Assembly: GCF_010015445.1 (NCBI RefSeq)
Contig: NC_053123.1
Span: 5,879,648 to 5,943,647 of the forward strand
Length of the DNA stretch: 64,000 nucleotides
Reading direction: 5' to 3'
Origin: Perca fluviatilis
Lineage: Eukaryota; Chordata; Actinopteri; Perciformes; Percidae
Shown here piece after piece: positions 35,140 to 59,639 of this stretch. The notes beneath the pieces are model-generated. The model saw nothing but the letters and a program-made list of their open reading frames with translations. It was not told the DNA's origin and did not search any database. A program made the position numbers and the translations under genes. How positions within the stretch are numbered: the stretch's first letter is position 1; every line of letters begins with the position of its first letter.

Positions 35140-36401
35140 GTCTCTCTTGTAAACTAGGGTTAAGATGAGTTCTTTTATGGCGAATGAAAGGCTTGATCCG
35201 ATGAAGTAGGTCATCGAATCATTGTGCAGACATTCTGAAGTATTCAAAGTGCTTCTCTTCTTCTTTTCGCCATTGTTTACCTTTTTCTTCTTCTTCTGGT
35301 CCGTAGAAATAGCAAAGTCGGTAGCCTTTCCTCAGTTACGAAACCTCTGTTCAGGAGAAGACTGCAACTAGTGACCACCACCACGCGCGAGCCGTGTGCA
35401 GTGTGTTTCTGGCGTTACTCCTTTGCTGCTGTGCGCTTGATGAATGTTAGCATTGTGAGCCTGCCATTGTGAGCATGTTTCCATGCTAGCATAAGCATTA
35501 AGGTCAAAGCACCGCTGTGCTCAAGTACAACCTCACGCTTAATCATGTTTCTTCTAAATTCTTGGTCCATAATGTTATTTCGATTGACTTGCCACCTGCC
35601 AAACTGTCTCCCTGTGCCCGGCTTTAACTTACTCCCACGCACGCACACTGAGCCTTGCATATCGTGCTCGTATGTTAATCTGCTTGATCTGCTCTCAGAG
35701 TCCTGGTACTAAGGTTCGGCCTCTGGCCTGCTAGAGGCTCCTACCATCCAAAATGCCATTCATACCCAAAGGTTGGCACATACCTGGGCTGCCCGGTATC
35801 AAAGTCTTACCCCTGAGCTGTTAGCGTACCATGCAGCAGCTGGCACTGAAAAGGGCATGACATGAAAAGGAATGACAGGAACCTTGTTTTCTTTTTCCCT
35901 AGACCGTAGACATTTGAATAATGTACATTCATTTGATATTTTTATATAAATGCAATTGACTGCTTGTTCTCAACTTCCACCTTGACATTTGCTGTCAGCT
36001 ATTCTAACAAAACAGCTCTGTTACGTAGAATAAACTAGAGGTCATGTCTGCTCAATTTTGATATTTTATTTTTGTTTAGCTCTTAATTTCAGTTTCTCAA
36101 ATACTGACGAGTAATGAGAATGTTTGGTTTTGTTTAACAGTGTGACTGTATAGCTGTTTTGCACTCCGTGCTCTCTTGGAATGTTGTCAGTAGAGGAATT
36201 TAGTTTAATTTATGGCGGAGGAGCTCTAATGTTGATCTTAGGGTTGGACATTATGGATAAGAGCGTTAGCTTAATACCTAAACTGACAAATTGAAGACAT
36301 TGTTTGGAAGTGTTTAAAGAATACATGAGGAGCACTTGATGTACAAACTCAAATATTTGTAAGTATGATTAGTCACTTTTGACCCGGCCTGCCGCCTCCA
36401 G

Positions 36402-36403
<2 letters not shown>
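35140..36403. other. intergenic, no gene seen
   Basis: No feature was recognised beyond short T-rich runs. Confidence 0.5.

Positions 36404-36454
<51 letters not shown>
36404..36454. repeat. (CA)n microsatellite
   Basis: About 25 CA units. Confidence 0.95.
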
Positions 36455-36455
<1 letters not shown>

Positions 36456-37443
36456 TAACAAAAAGACATTTCTTTTGCCAGATTAATTGCATAAAGTGGC
36501 CTGTCAATTACAAGCATGAGGAATAAGATAGAGAAATATGTAGCCTCAAGTAAATCATTCGTGGCGTTGGCATGGTGAGGAGAAACTGGAACAAAAAAAA
36601 ATGGGCTTTTGTTTTGGAAATGCTTTAGGCCAACCATACATTACAGTAATAGACTATAAAAAGACTACCACTTGTGTACGGTTTTACACTTAACAGCCAG
36701 CTTATCTCCATCTGCAGAGTTTCCATTGCAGCGCTCAGATAAGCCTTCCCACCGTCTAACGTTACAAGACCATGCAGGTCTTCTCATGGTCACATCGAGG
36801 CGATTTCACGTTAATGGAAACCCGCAGGGCGCTCATCACCAAAAAGTTCACCGCCGTGTTGACAATGCCTCTATAGCAACACTGTCAACTGCAGGGAGAT
36901 GCAATCCAAGCGGGAGCGAGTTGAATATTTCTCACTATTTAGTAAATGAAAAGCTTTGTGCACGCTTCCAAATGACCAAGAGATTATATTTTATTTTATT
37001 TATTTTATTTAAGCGATTTAAAGGTTTGCTTTCATTGAGCCAATGCACCCGTATACAGCTTTCACCACCGACTTCTCTTCCCAGTCATTTACCAAATGAG
37101 TTTGAGTCCAGTAATGTGGATTTCAAATGTTTCAAGGCTGATACTGATATCAGTGTTTTTGTAGCAGAGCTGTCAGTAGCTCATATTTTGCACTGCTATT
37201 CAATACGGTTCATTCAAGTTTCAACCATAGTCAGGCCTCAAAAACTCAATATTTTTATTCCTGACCATGAGCTAAAGACTGAAACAGCATTTATGCCATA
37301 ATAAGATATTAAAGCGCCCAAGTGAAACCCAGATAAATGAAATAATTTTAGGTTTAGCAGCTCCTCGCAGCAGAGAGATCCACTGCTTTCACGCAGCATA
37401 AAACTAACCTCGTCCATTATTTCTGTAAATCTGGTCAAATCTC
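36455..37443. other. intergenic with a long anonymous open frame
   Basis: A 209-codon plus-strand frame (36672-37301) is open but has mixed composition, no recognisable domain and runs through TTTATTTTATTTATTTTATT. I do not call it a gene. Confidence 0.4.
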
Positions 37444-37528
37444 TTCCTTCCTTCCTTCCTTCCTTCCTTCCTTCCTTCCTTCCTTCCTTCCTTCCTTCCT
37501 TCCTTCCTTCCTTCCTTCCTTCCTTCCT
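37444..37528. repeat. (TTCC)n microsatellite
   Basis: About 21 TTCC units. The open minus-strand frame (EGRK repeats) is an artefact of this tract. Confidence 0.95.
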
Positions 37529-38789
37529 CTCTATCCTGCACACTCATATTCACACGCACTTGTGTCTTTCTCAGAGCCAGCCCTAACCAATTTGGTGCTC
37601 TAGGCAAGATTTCAATGTTTTTTTTCCCCACAGGCCTCCTTTTTTTTTTTTTTTTTTGGCACTTCAGTCTGTCGCTTACTTCGATCTTTTTGTCGTTTTT
37701 CAAGGTTCTTGTCTTATTTTGACGCTTTTTCTAACATTTTTTGGCACTTTGTTGAGGTGTTTGTTGCCTTTCTTTAATCGTTTTTGACGCTTTTTTTTAA
37801 ACATTTTTGGCTGTTTTTTTTTTATTATTATTAACTTTTCTTTACTCATTTGAAGTGTTGGCGCCCCTAGCATTGGCCTATAATGCCAATACCACAGGCC
37901 GGCCCTGGTCTTTCTCATACATCCATGCACGTTATTGGCTCCACAGCGGACAGAGTTTTATTCCACAGTTTAAATGAATGCAGAGTGCTAACAGGTTCAT
38001 TGCTGGAGCCGTGCTGTCTGGTCTCAACAGATATACACAACAACACCTTTCTGTGTGTCCTTGGAAAGGGGACTGTTTGTATGCCGAGGAGTGTTTGTGT
38101 ATCACGCGCTCCTCTTGTGTATACGTAGAGTCGACGACTTGGCGAAGGGGAACAAGAAAGATTACAAGCTGCATTCTCTGGTGTTCGTTATTTTCCATCT
38201 ACGGGGAATGCAAAGGATGTAAAACACAAATACACCTGGCCACACAAACACACAATTTACAGCACATTCGAACATACACCTACTTTGACATGCAATTAAA
38301 AATACATACAATATGCACAGAGCAAGTACATCACACATGCACACAAGTTTGTATATTGGCACATATGAGAGTGTAGCATGTTTGGCAGATATTGCTGACA
38401 TTGTCATAATAAAATCAGTAGTTTATGTGTTTGGTAAGCAACATGCAAATCATGACTGCTGGTATTTAGTTAAATAAGAAGCAGAGAGTGTCGAACAATA
38501 CTGACTGTATGCATTATGTGCCTTAAATGTTCATTCAGTTTAATTTCAGCCCGGCGTGTTTCCTGTGAATGCGGCTATTGTGGCTCTATTGTAGAGAGTC
38601 AGAGAAACGAGGGCTGCACGAGCCTCCTGCAGCTTTCCAAATAACTATGGTTTTTACATAATTAATTTCAAATGTCTCTGAGTCCGACCAAAAGTAAAAG
38701 AATAAATGAAAAAAAAGAGGCCTGTAACAGCCAGTGTGTTTTTGGTGTGAGATATATTGTGACACTGGACTTGTCTAGCTCCTGTATGC

Positions 38790-38862
38790 ACCTTTCATCA
38801 AGGCAAATTCCACATAAGTGTACTTATTGTGACAATAAAACCTTTTCTGATTCTGATTCTGC
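38790..38862 (+). mobile_element. LINE 3' tail fragment
   Basis: CACATAAGTGTACTTATTGT then GACAATAAAACCTTTTC and (TGATTC)n. Same type of tail as the LINE end at 22589-23022. Confidence 0.5.
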
Positions 38863-39114
38863 GCATAAGGATGTTTTTTTCATGTGGTATTCTGTACGTT
38901 ATGCAACTTCCTGTTTTATTTTGATAATCACCATTTTGCCTTGTCTCAGGTCACTTCACTTCCTGGTCTTTTTCTGCCTTAGAGCCATTTGTGATTACTG
39001 CCCCTCCCCTAATGTGCTGCACCTGTAATCAAATGTCTCCCCTGTGTCTGTGTATACTTATATACCTGCTCCTATTCCTCAGACCTGTGCCAGTTCATCT
39101 TGTACCGTTTGTGT

Positions 39115-39748
39115 TAGTCTCGCATTGCCAGACCTATGTCCACAACGCTGTGGAGTAAGGTCTGGCTACACCACACATACATTCTGGGATAGGAGAAAAA
39201 AAACTAAAACGCTCTGGGATGTTTGCATTTCTTTAAACCAATCCAAATCGCCTTGGGCAGCGCTAAGCTCCAGACGCAGCAACACTTGTTTTGGTGGAAC
39301 ATCTGCACCCGGCAAAAGAAAACGCCACATCTAATATTAACAGAAGTTAACTGTTCACACAATCCAGTACCGTGAGCTATTTAATTTAGCTGAAACATGG
39401 TTAAACCTCATTAGCTCTTACCAGTGTATCTCTGTGTGTACTTCGTCCACAGCAATCCCACCAATCAGTCCCAAAACGTCCCAGTAAGAGAGGAAATGCT
39501 GTAAACATATTATTTGTAAATCTTTACAATCATTCCCCGAAAGAACCAAGCAGACCTGCCTTGTTGCACGATCCAAATTTTCTTTAAAATGTTCCATTTT
39601 CAGCGTGTAGCTCGCTAGCTCGAAGTTTGTCGTTGTTTCCCGAAGCGAATGGAGTTTGAGAACGGTGACACGCAGAGAGCGGATGTGAGAGACATCCGGC
39701 ACGTTTCAGGCAAATATCCTGGAAAAGTACGTCCGTTGATCCAGACTA
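39115..39748 (+). mobile_element. MITE-like repeat, TAGTCT family, copy 3
   Basis: The longest copy (634 bp). It starts TAGTCTCGCATTGCCAGACC, contains TTTCTTTAAACCAATCCAAA, then AGACATCCGGC and TCCTGGAAA, which also occur near the end of copy 1, and ends ATCCAGACTA. Copies 1 and 2 are internal-deletion versions of this layout. Confidence 0.6.
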
Positions 39749-42300
39749 CGTTTGCGTCAGCGTTCCAGCCTGTATTCCCCCCGTGTGCTTCTTGCAAGTT
39801 TAATGACCGTGCTTCGTCTTCTGCTTTTTGCTCCCTGCCTCTGTGTTTTGGTACTTTCGCCTGTGTTTTTTGTGGGACTTTGACACCTGTGAACGAGTTG
39901 TACATTCGTGAGTCAATAACCCTGTGTGAGCTTTCTGTCAGCAGCTGAGAATTCCAATATTTGAGTGGAGTCTGGGAAATTGCAGTGCCAGGTGATAAAT
40001 ATTCTGGCATTTACATCGAGCTTTCTGTGTTTTTTTTACAACCATCCAAAGAATTCATCAAGAAGTTGCACTTTGGTGCAACATAAAGCTTAGTTATTGT
40101 TTCTGGAAGACAGAATGATGCATTGGTTAGATGGAGGGTGTGACAGAGCGAGGGATGGATGGATGGATTGATGCATTAACAGATTTTTGGGGGATTCAGG
40201 GAATTATGACTTGCATTTAGCAAAAAATGAGAACAGAGAAAAAGAACATTGTGTCCCCTCGATGATGATAACATGCATACTACTGTACATCCTTAACTGG
40301 AGCTTTAACTGGGAGCATGTGTTTCCTTGTAATTTGTCATCCTCTCTCTTCATCCATCGTCTCATGCTCAGCTAAAATTTGGTGGATGCACCATTAATCC
40401 ACACTGCTTTACTGTCTTAATCCTGTTCATTATCGCTGCTCGGGCTTGGCCAAAGTCGCTCAGATGCATGTCTTAGTTTGCTCTTGCAGGGTTTTTGCCG
40501 CTCCTGTTGGCTTTGCAGGGAATACTGACTCACCACAGTCCTTCCCTTTGGAGCTGGCTGGAGTGGTAGTTTAACCATCACAGTTCACTCTGTGCAGTTT
40601 CTGCGGCTGCTGGATTAATTTGTGACCTCTTTTTTTTTTTTTTTTATTCTCTCAGGATCTGTCCCTTTTTGTCAAGCTCTAAAAAAAAAATAAAAAAAAT
40701 GAAAAAGAAAATGTCAATCCGCTCCAGATGTTTATGCTTGAATGCAAAAGATGGGAAGTGATAGCATGGATGGAGGCATGTAAGGGAAACCAGAGAAAAA
40801 GCCATGGAAAAAGACAAAAACAGTCCACATATGTAAACGGTGGTTATGGAACCCTTCGACATCCTCTGTAAACCAAGTTTTAAACAATCATGGCTGACTT
40901 GAAGTAAAGGAAACACTAAACATGTGCCATGCTAATGTTGTGGTGAAAACAAGTCCCATTTCAGAGAGCTACTCCAAAGATAATTAGAAATGCCCTGGTG
41001 AATTCAATTTTAAAGTCAGTGAGATTATGTAATTATCCAGTCACTAATTCCATGGAGAACATTGCTGGTATAAAACACTTAAGTAGCTCTATTTTTTACA
41101 TTTATGTGTACCAATAGATCAGCAACATAGACTGCAGTACTAAATTGTGCTATTACAGATGTGATGGCGTTTTAATCTATCAGTTAATGTGTGTGTGTCA
41201 TTTCCCTGATTTCTTACAGAAGACATGTGATTCAGCTCCTCTGCAGAGTTTGTCATTGTTAACAGTGCCTTCTAGTGGCCAACTGCTAAACTGATGGAGG
41301 AGGAAATCACCTCTCTGTGGATCCTCAGCCTGAAAATGCAAGGTTTGGACCGTGGCCATTTATCAAGCAGTGAGTGGATATGGGAAGGACAACTAATACA
41401 GCTTCCTGACACTCCGCTATTACTTAAGGAAGAAAGATGTGCCCTAAAAGCTGCAGAGATGGAAATAACAGCCCCATGGCTGGGCTGATTTAGAGTGCAT
41501 ATATATGGTGCAAGCAGAGCACACGCTGAAACAATCAGGCAGTATTCTGCATACAGGCGATCAAATAATAGAGCCCAGTTGCATTTAATGTGTGTGTGTG
41601 TGTATGTGTGTATGTGTGAGAGAGAGAGAAAGGGAGGGGGTATGTTAGTGGGTTTTTCCTTTTGGCTACATTGGTAACACAAGTGGAAGTGTCCAATGGA
41701 AGCAACAGGTGCAGACTTGTAGACCGGGGCAGGTATCAGCGTGGAAATTGGACCAAAAATAACAATAATTGCAAATCATGTTCCTGGTTCCGTCCCTTAT
41801 ATAAGTTAATAATTCAATAGTGAATTCCGGTGCTTTCTCTTTCTTTTCCCCCTTCAGTTCCAACCTTTGAATGCAAAGCAGCACTTCAGATCGTTCCTCA
41901 GTAGGGATATTCCATTCAACCCGTGACAATGAGGCACTCATGACTCAAGCAGGGTGGGGGGGGGTTACCCATACTTTATTTTTCATGGACACAAAAGAAT
42001 TATGATGTGGGGGAAATTATTTTCCCTTCAGACTCGAATCAAAGTTTCGGATGTTTTCAAATCCACGAATGTGAAATTGGCACATTATACAGAATTTATT
42101 CCGCACAGTGATCCATCCGGATAGTGAAGAACTAAGGACATTATTTCTTTCTTAGGTTAAGTGCCAATAGTAAAGAGGCTTTAATCTTGAACAATTTACT
42201 TCTATGAATCTCAAGAATGATCTCACCCACTGTAAAAAAAAAAAAAAGAAAAAAGAAAAAAAGAAGCCTGTATAGCTGGATATGAGTGCTCGTTGACTTG
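39749..42300. other. igfbp5 upstream region, no gene seen
   Basis: Unique sequence upstream of the promoter, with a few short repeats such as GGATGGATGGAT near 40154. Regulatory elements are likely in such a position but none can be named from sequence alone. Confidence 0.45.
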
Positions 42301-42614
42301 TTGAGATTTGTCATTTTTTTGCAGTATGGAGCACTTTAAAGATCTTCTGGGGGGAGAATATGAAGCTACAGATCTAACAGACAGTGAAAGCCTGCAGGAT
42401 TTTTGGGAACGCTCGGTGCTCAAATGTTTTGATGAGGGCTCTGTTGCTCTCTGCTGTTGCCTTTTGCACCTCGGCATCAGTTCAGCCTTCAGGGTGAAAG
42501 AGCGATCCTCCTGCTGCTAAAAAAAAAAAACTTTGGCCGCCTGCCAAGCCGTGGAACAAGTGCCTCCCTTCCCTGCTGTTTAGCGTATTCAGTTAGGGGA
42601 TTGGGCTCGGCTCG

Positions 42615-42660
42615 GCGCTGTTTTAAAAAGGCAAGGCAGCTCTCCAGTTGATCAGTCTGC
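42615..42660 (+). promoter_or_regulatory. igfbp5: putative igfbp5 core promoter
   Basis: TTTTAAAAAG at 42621-42630 is TATA-like and stands about 25-30 nt before TCAGTCTG (about 42653), which suits an initiator. A start there gives a 5' leader of about 390 nt with no intron. Mammalian IGFBP5 also has a TATA promoter. The start site is inferred. Confidence 0.45.
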
Positions 42661-42845
42661 TCAGGAAACTTCTGCCGGAGAAAGTACTGGAGTCCAAACT
42701 GAAGAAGGAGAGCAGTTGAGATTTTGTGCAAAAGAATTGCCTCGCTCCTGCAGAGGACATCATCTCGGGACAAATATAGCACATCTATTTGAAATTACTC
42801 ATTTGAACTCGTTTTGCAGGGTGCACGCTGCAAAGCCTGTCGTTG

Positions 42846-42896
42846 ATGTATTGTTTATTTTTTTTTTTTTACACAAATAGCAACATTCTTGGATAA
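42846..42896 (+). promoter_or_regulatory. upstream ORF in the igfbp5 leader
   Basis: ATG at 42846 opens a 16-codon frame, rich in Phe through a T-run, ending TAA. A second, minimal frame (ATG CTG TAA) lies at 43020-43028, 18 nt before the real start. Both could lower or tune initiation if the leader starts near 42653. Confidence 0.35.
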
Positions 42897-43046
42897 AGAC
42901 TCTTGGCTTTTGCTTTAAAAAAAAAAAAAAAAAAATCGGATTATCTGACTGAGGCATTGTGCTCATTAGTCTACTCCCCGCCCCTCCATCCCCCCCTCCT
43001 CTCTTCGCATTTGAGCTTTATGCTGTAACTGAAGAGAACGCCGACA

Positions 43047-55185
<12,139 letters not shown>

Positions 55186-57422
55186 AAAGGGGAGGACCAT
55201 CCTTGACCCCCCCACACCCCCACCCCTAACCAGCACGTGACCCAGGGCCCACGCCTCCTCTCTGAATCACACATGTACGCTCCGCCCTCCGTTCACTTCA
55301 TGATTTGAGGTTGTTTTGTTTTTTTTCAAATTGAAAAAAAAAAAAAAAGGAAGAAAAAATCCAAACGAAAGAACAGGCTGAAAAAAAGACACCTGTATTT
55401 TTTTCTTTTTCTCTTTTTCTGTTGTTGACCAAGCACTCATTTCCGAATGAGGGGAAAAGTCCCAGAAGATTTGCTAGATCCCCTTGACTTTTGCTCATGG
55501 GACCCCTTGTATGAGGCGGCTTCCCTGGCTCCAGATCCATGAAAATATATGCACACGACGGATATATTTTTTATAGAAGCTAGGGGTTTCAATACAACAC
55601 TTTGTATGATGTAAAATTACCGCAAAATCATTGTGAAGAAAAAAACAAAACAAGTATCAGGCACATCAGTTTTAGGCTGTGGAACTGATGATTGGCAGAG
55701 TAATTTGTTGTTTTTGTCTGTTTTCCAAAAGAAAAGAAAAAAAAAGAAACAGTAGATAGGGAAATGCTGTAACAGTTGACTCTATCTGGGTATGTGGTTC
55801 TGTCAGAGCACTTATGAATGAGGGGAACCTGCTTAGATACGTGCAACTTCACAAAATGATGCGTGCATGAGTGTGTGTATGTGTACAGTGCGTGTGTGTG
55901 GTATGTATCCGCCTGTGTTGGTATATGATGGAGTGAGTCTATTACAAAAAGAATGTCCTTTTTTTTTTTTTCGTTTCTCTTTTGTTTGTTTTTGTCACAA
56001 CAAGTATTGCTGGCGCTTAAAGTGGTCTTGGGGCTGGCCTTCTCTATAACCGATGTAAAGTATGTCTCGGGACACGGCGCGTTCGGAAACAAAAGAATGA
56101 GCAGATGGTCACAGACGAACCTATGTTAAGTGGCTCTTCGACAATGTAGCTAGCCTGATATGCCAACTGTGCCTATTTAAACAGACACTGCCATGCAGGG
56201 CGACACAGAGCTTAGAGAGCGCCGACTCTAGCGGTGAAACAAAGATCCGTGTTTTCAGCTTCAAGTGATGGCACTCGAGTTTGACTTCCAGCTTTCGAGT
56301 CGAGCGTGTGATCAAACTCGCCGGTCGGGCCGGTTGCTTTCTCCGATTCGGTCGTGTGAAGTGTAGTTTTGTATGGTTTTGTTTGTGCCGTTTTCTTTGC
56401 CTTCAGTGAAGTAAAGACCGCCCACCTTTGAGCCATGTTCCTTTTATCAAGTGGTTTCCCCTCAGTACTGCTACTACAGTGTAACCATGGTGTATTACGT
56501 TACTTTTTCAAATATAGTTATTGAATGTTGTTTTTGTTTTTTCCTTTCTTGTAGAAACATAGTATGACAACAATGTAATTGTGCTTGGAGAAAAAAGAAG
56601 ATTTTTAGCCTGTAAAGAATTTGAATAGGTCCTTGACCCAGTGTCATTAGGCTACAGGGCAGTCAAAGAAGCTAACCCTCTGGACACCTTCTGCTTACAT
56701 GCCTCCATGCAAAGGTTCTACATCTAAGGGGAGCATGATGAAAACTACAGGTTAAAACAGGGTCATTTAAGAGTTCTCTCTCTCTCTGTGTGCAAGTCAC
56801 AGTGCCTTCCTACATGCAAATACATTTAAACAGAGACGTGAAAGTGACATGGATATCAAACGGGGCAATATCCTTTTTTTTTTTTCTGCCGCGGCCGATC
56901 TCTGATACAACGATCAAAGATGTCTAGGTTTACTTCTGATTAGGAGAAGAAGAACAAATGTGGTTGGTCCTGTAAACGGTGTCAGCAACGCGTAGAAAAT
57001 CCATTTTGTAATATCCGCCTGAACCTCGGGGGCAATTCTGGACAAGAGTGACGTGTGTGGGACGGCTGTGTAACCGCAGTCAGTTTAACCTCCCTCTTCT
57101 CTTTCTTTGACAACCAATAAGCTAAGATTCTTGCTTTTTCATTGTGAATGCCAATGTATATGATTGCCAGAGAGAGGAAGCCAACGGTAAAAATCATGTC
57201 ATCGTTTCCTTTGCTGAAACAAAAAGAGAAAATGATGCGTGCGTCCCGAATGGCTTCCTCGATGGTTGTGAATATATTATCGAGGCACCTTGCCCCACCT
57301 CCAACACCAAATCCCCACTACCACTTTCGAAAAAGCAGCTTGCACTTATTTCAGTTACTCACTATTGATATTGACACACGACGACGTCCTAAGATGTGGT
57401 ATCATGAAGTTGGTGGAACATT

Positions 57423-57456
<34 letters not shown>

Positions 57457-58410
57457 AAAAAAAAGAAAAAAAAACAGCCACAAAAGCTAAATGTTGTGTT
57501 ATCTTGTGCTTACCTTTTAAAGTTGGTGCTTTGAGGTAATATTTGTCGACAGGGGCTGTGCAGCCCACGCCTGGGACCTCCAATACGGCAACATCTTTTA
57601 GGGAGAAATAGATTTCAAAGTTACACGCAGCTAGAGACGTTCTCACGGCCAATTGCGCAGGGAGTTGGGGTAGACGTAAAAGAGACGGAGGGGAAAGAGT
57701 AAGAGTGAGCGCCATGGGCAGTGGTCATAATCGGGGCCTAGCCACTTCCCCGATATGGGGTCACCAATTGCATGACATTAGATACAGTTAGCAAGACAGT
57801 TACCAGGAGTCATGGAAATCTGGGGAATGCAAAAATTAACAAAAAAACTGGAAACAAGTATTACTTTGATCTGATACAAGGAACTATCTGATATCTGGAA
57901 CCATTCACTGTCTGGATCAATCAAGTGCGTGAATACTTCAATGTTCCAGGTATTTGTTTCTTTTGTTTGGATTGCAAGTTGAGTTTTTTTCAGGCTTTAA
58001 AACCAACGCCTGTTTGCGAGTAGTGACATCCTCAGGTTTCACATCTCCTACATGGTTTAATATTCACATTTCATACGTCAGTAGTACAGTAACGACAGTA
58101 CAGCTTTTTTTCTGAGTACATAACACTTTCTGGATGTAACAAGTCAATACGATTGGTTTTCATAATTTGGTGTTCACTGGCTTGTGAAATGGACCCATCG
58201 GTGGCAGGAGCATAGTGGGAAATAAAAATGGTCAGTATTTGGAACTACATAAAACAAATAAGAAAGAAAAGACAAAAAAATCTCAAATTATTAAAGTGAA
58301 TATCACTGTGTAATATTTATTCAACTTGTAATTTATGTACTCTTTTAACCTTTGTCTTTTTTTGTTATGACAAAGCATTTATTTAAATAAAGTTATGTAT
58401 TCATTTAAGT
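55186..58410 (+). other. igfbp5: igfbp5 3' untranslated region
   Basis: About 3.2 kb without another gene, followed by a strong poly(A) signal. A long 3'UTR is characteristic of IGFBP5. It contains several A- and T-runs and a long A-rich tract at 57422-57475 that could mimic a poly(A) tail in cDNA. The end is inferred from the signal at 58386. Confidence 0.65.
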
Positions 58411-58430
58411 GGTCTGGTGAGGTTTTTCAT
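58386..58430 (+). terminator. igfbp5: igfbp5 polyadenylation signal
   Basis: AATAAA at 58386-58391, then a GT-rich element GGTCTGGTGAGGTTTTT about 20-30 nt downstream, the standard layout for cleavage between them. Confidence 0.65.
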
Positions 58431-59631
58431 TTCTAGTGTTGCATATTAAGGCAAGACACTGCAGGCAGTAATGTTGTTGTTTTTTTAAGCAATGACCAAT
58501 TATGAGATTTTGGGTTGTATTACTTCCAAAAAAACATGTCTTCTTTCTAGACTAGTGGAAAGAAAATACCCAAACTCCACCTCATTGGGTTTCTTTTCCT
58601 CAGTTGTCTCTTTGCATCTGTAGATTTTAATGACAATACACATTTTCAAAGGCTGTTTTCTCAAAAATGTTTTTTCTCAGACGCTGAGCCAGAAATCTTC
58701 GCTTCAGTAACTTTCCAGTTTTATTCATATCTATATTCTGCAGGTTTTTACAGAGGGCTTTGTTAATATGTCATTCACAGCCTGAATTAGAGGACATTTC
58801 ATGTCCAAAAACATGGCAAAAATTGATTTTTCTTTAGCTGGGGACAACCTTTTTTTGATTTATTAAGTGATAGAAAGAGATATCCCAAATCCCCTCTGTA
58901 AAAAACTTTTGGTTTAACAAGTCAACAATATGAAACGAGAATTTTGAACCCGGCCTTATCCAATGTTCAGATTTCTGTTCTGGAATGTTATGCAAATTAG
59001 TCCATTTTAATACGATAACGCATTATTTGCATATTTAAACATAACATTTGAGAAAACTTGTAATAGACAAGTAATTGGCTTAATGTAAGTAACAACCTGG
59101 GGAAGTGTCATGGTTACCATTTTCACCTGCAGTGTCTTGCTTAAAGAGGATTGGGTATAGCCACTAAAATGGCTTGAAAAGTACTAGTAGTTTGAAGTGG
59201 AGTCATCCTGATAGTAAGCACTGACTAATCTCCAAGGCACGAGCTGATAAACCTCTTAGACATGCGTCTGAGACACCCAGGCTAGCCCACAAGGATCTCA
59301 TGCAGGATGTGACTTTATAATGCCTCGCCCGGGGGCAAGTCACCTGGTTTTCAACACCATAGTCAAAAAAGATTGCACAGGAACAAGGAAGTCATTTAAC
59401 ATGAGTTTGAACTTCAAGGGGGGGGGGGATAACATCTAGCGGGACCGGCTCTATTCAAATGACTGGGAAGAAGAAGGGATTTGTAGCCTGGAGGAGGATT
59501 CATCATGTTATGGAAAACCACTTAAAGGCAGAATGGACTCCCCTGAGACACGTCCGTTCATAAAGACATACACATGCAGTTAAAAGTGCATACATAGACA
59601 CAAGGTGTGGACAGAATATACAACAGGTCTG
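58411..59631. other. downstream intergenic, no gene seen
   Basis: Neither strand shows an IGFBP-type exon (CWCV block) or another recognised exon. Confidence 0.5.
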
Positions 59632-59639
59632 GTAAATAT

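Noticed and set aside
36672..37301. 209-codon plus-strand open frame
   Set aside because: No domain, signal or codon pattern recognised, and it passes through low-complexity T/A sequence. Kept only as an anonymous frame.
37238..37703. EGRK-repeat open frames
   Set aside because: Direct translation of the (TTCC)n microsatellite.
55628..56092. 154-codon minus-strand frame in the igfbp5 3'UTR
   Set aside because: Contains homopolymer runs (Lys, Phe) from T/A tracts and no family resemblance.
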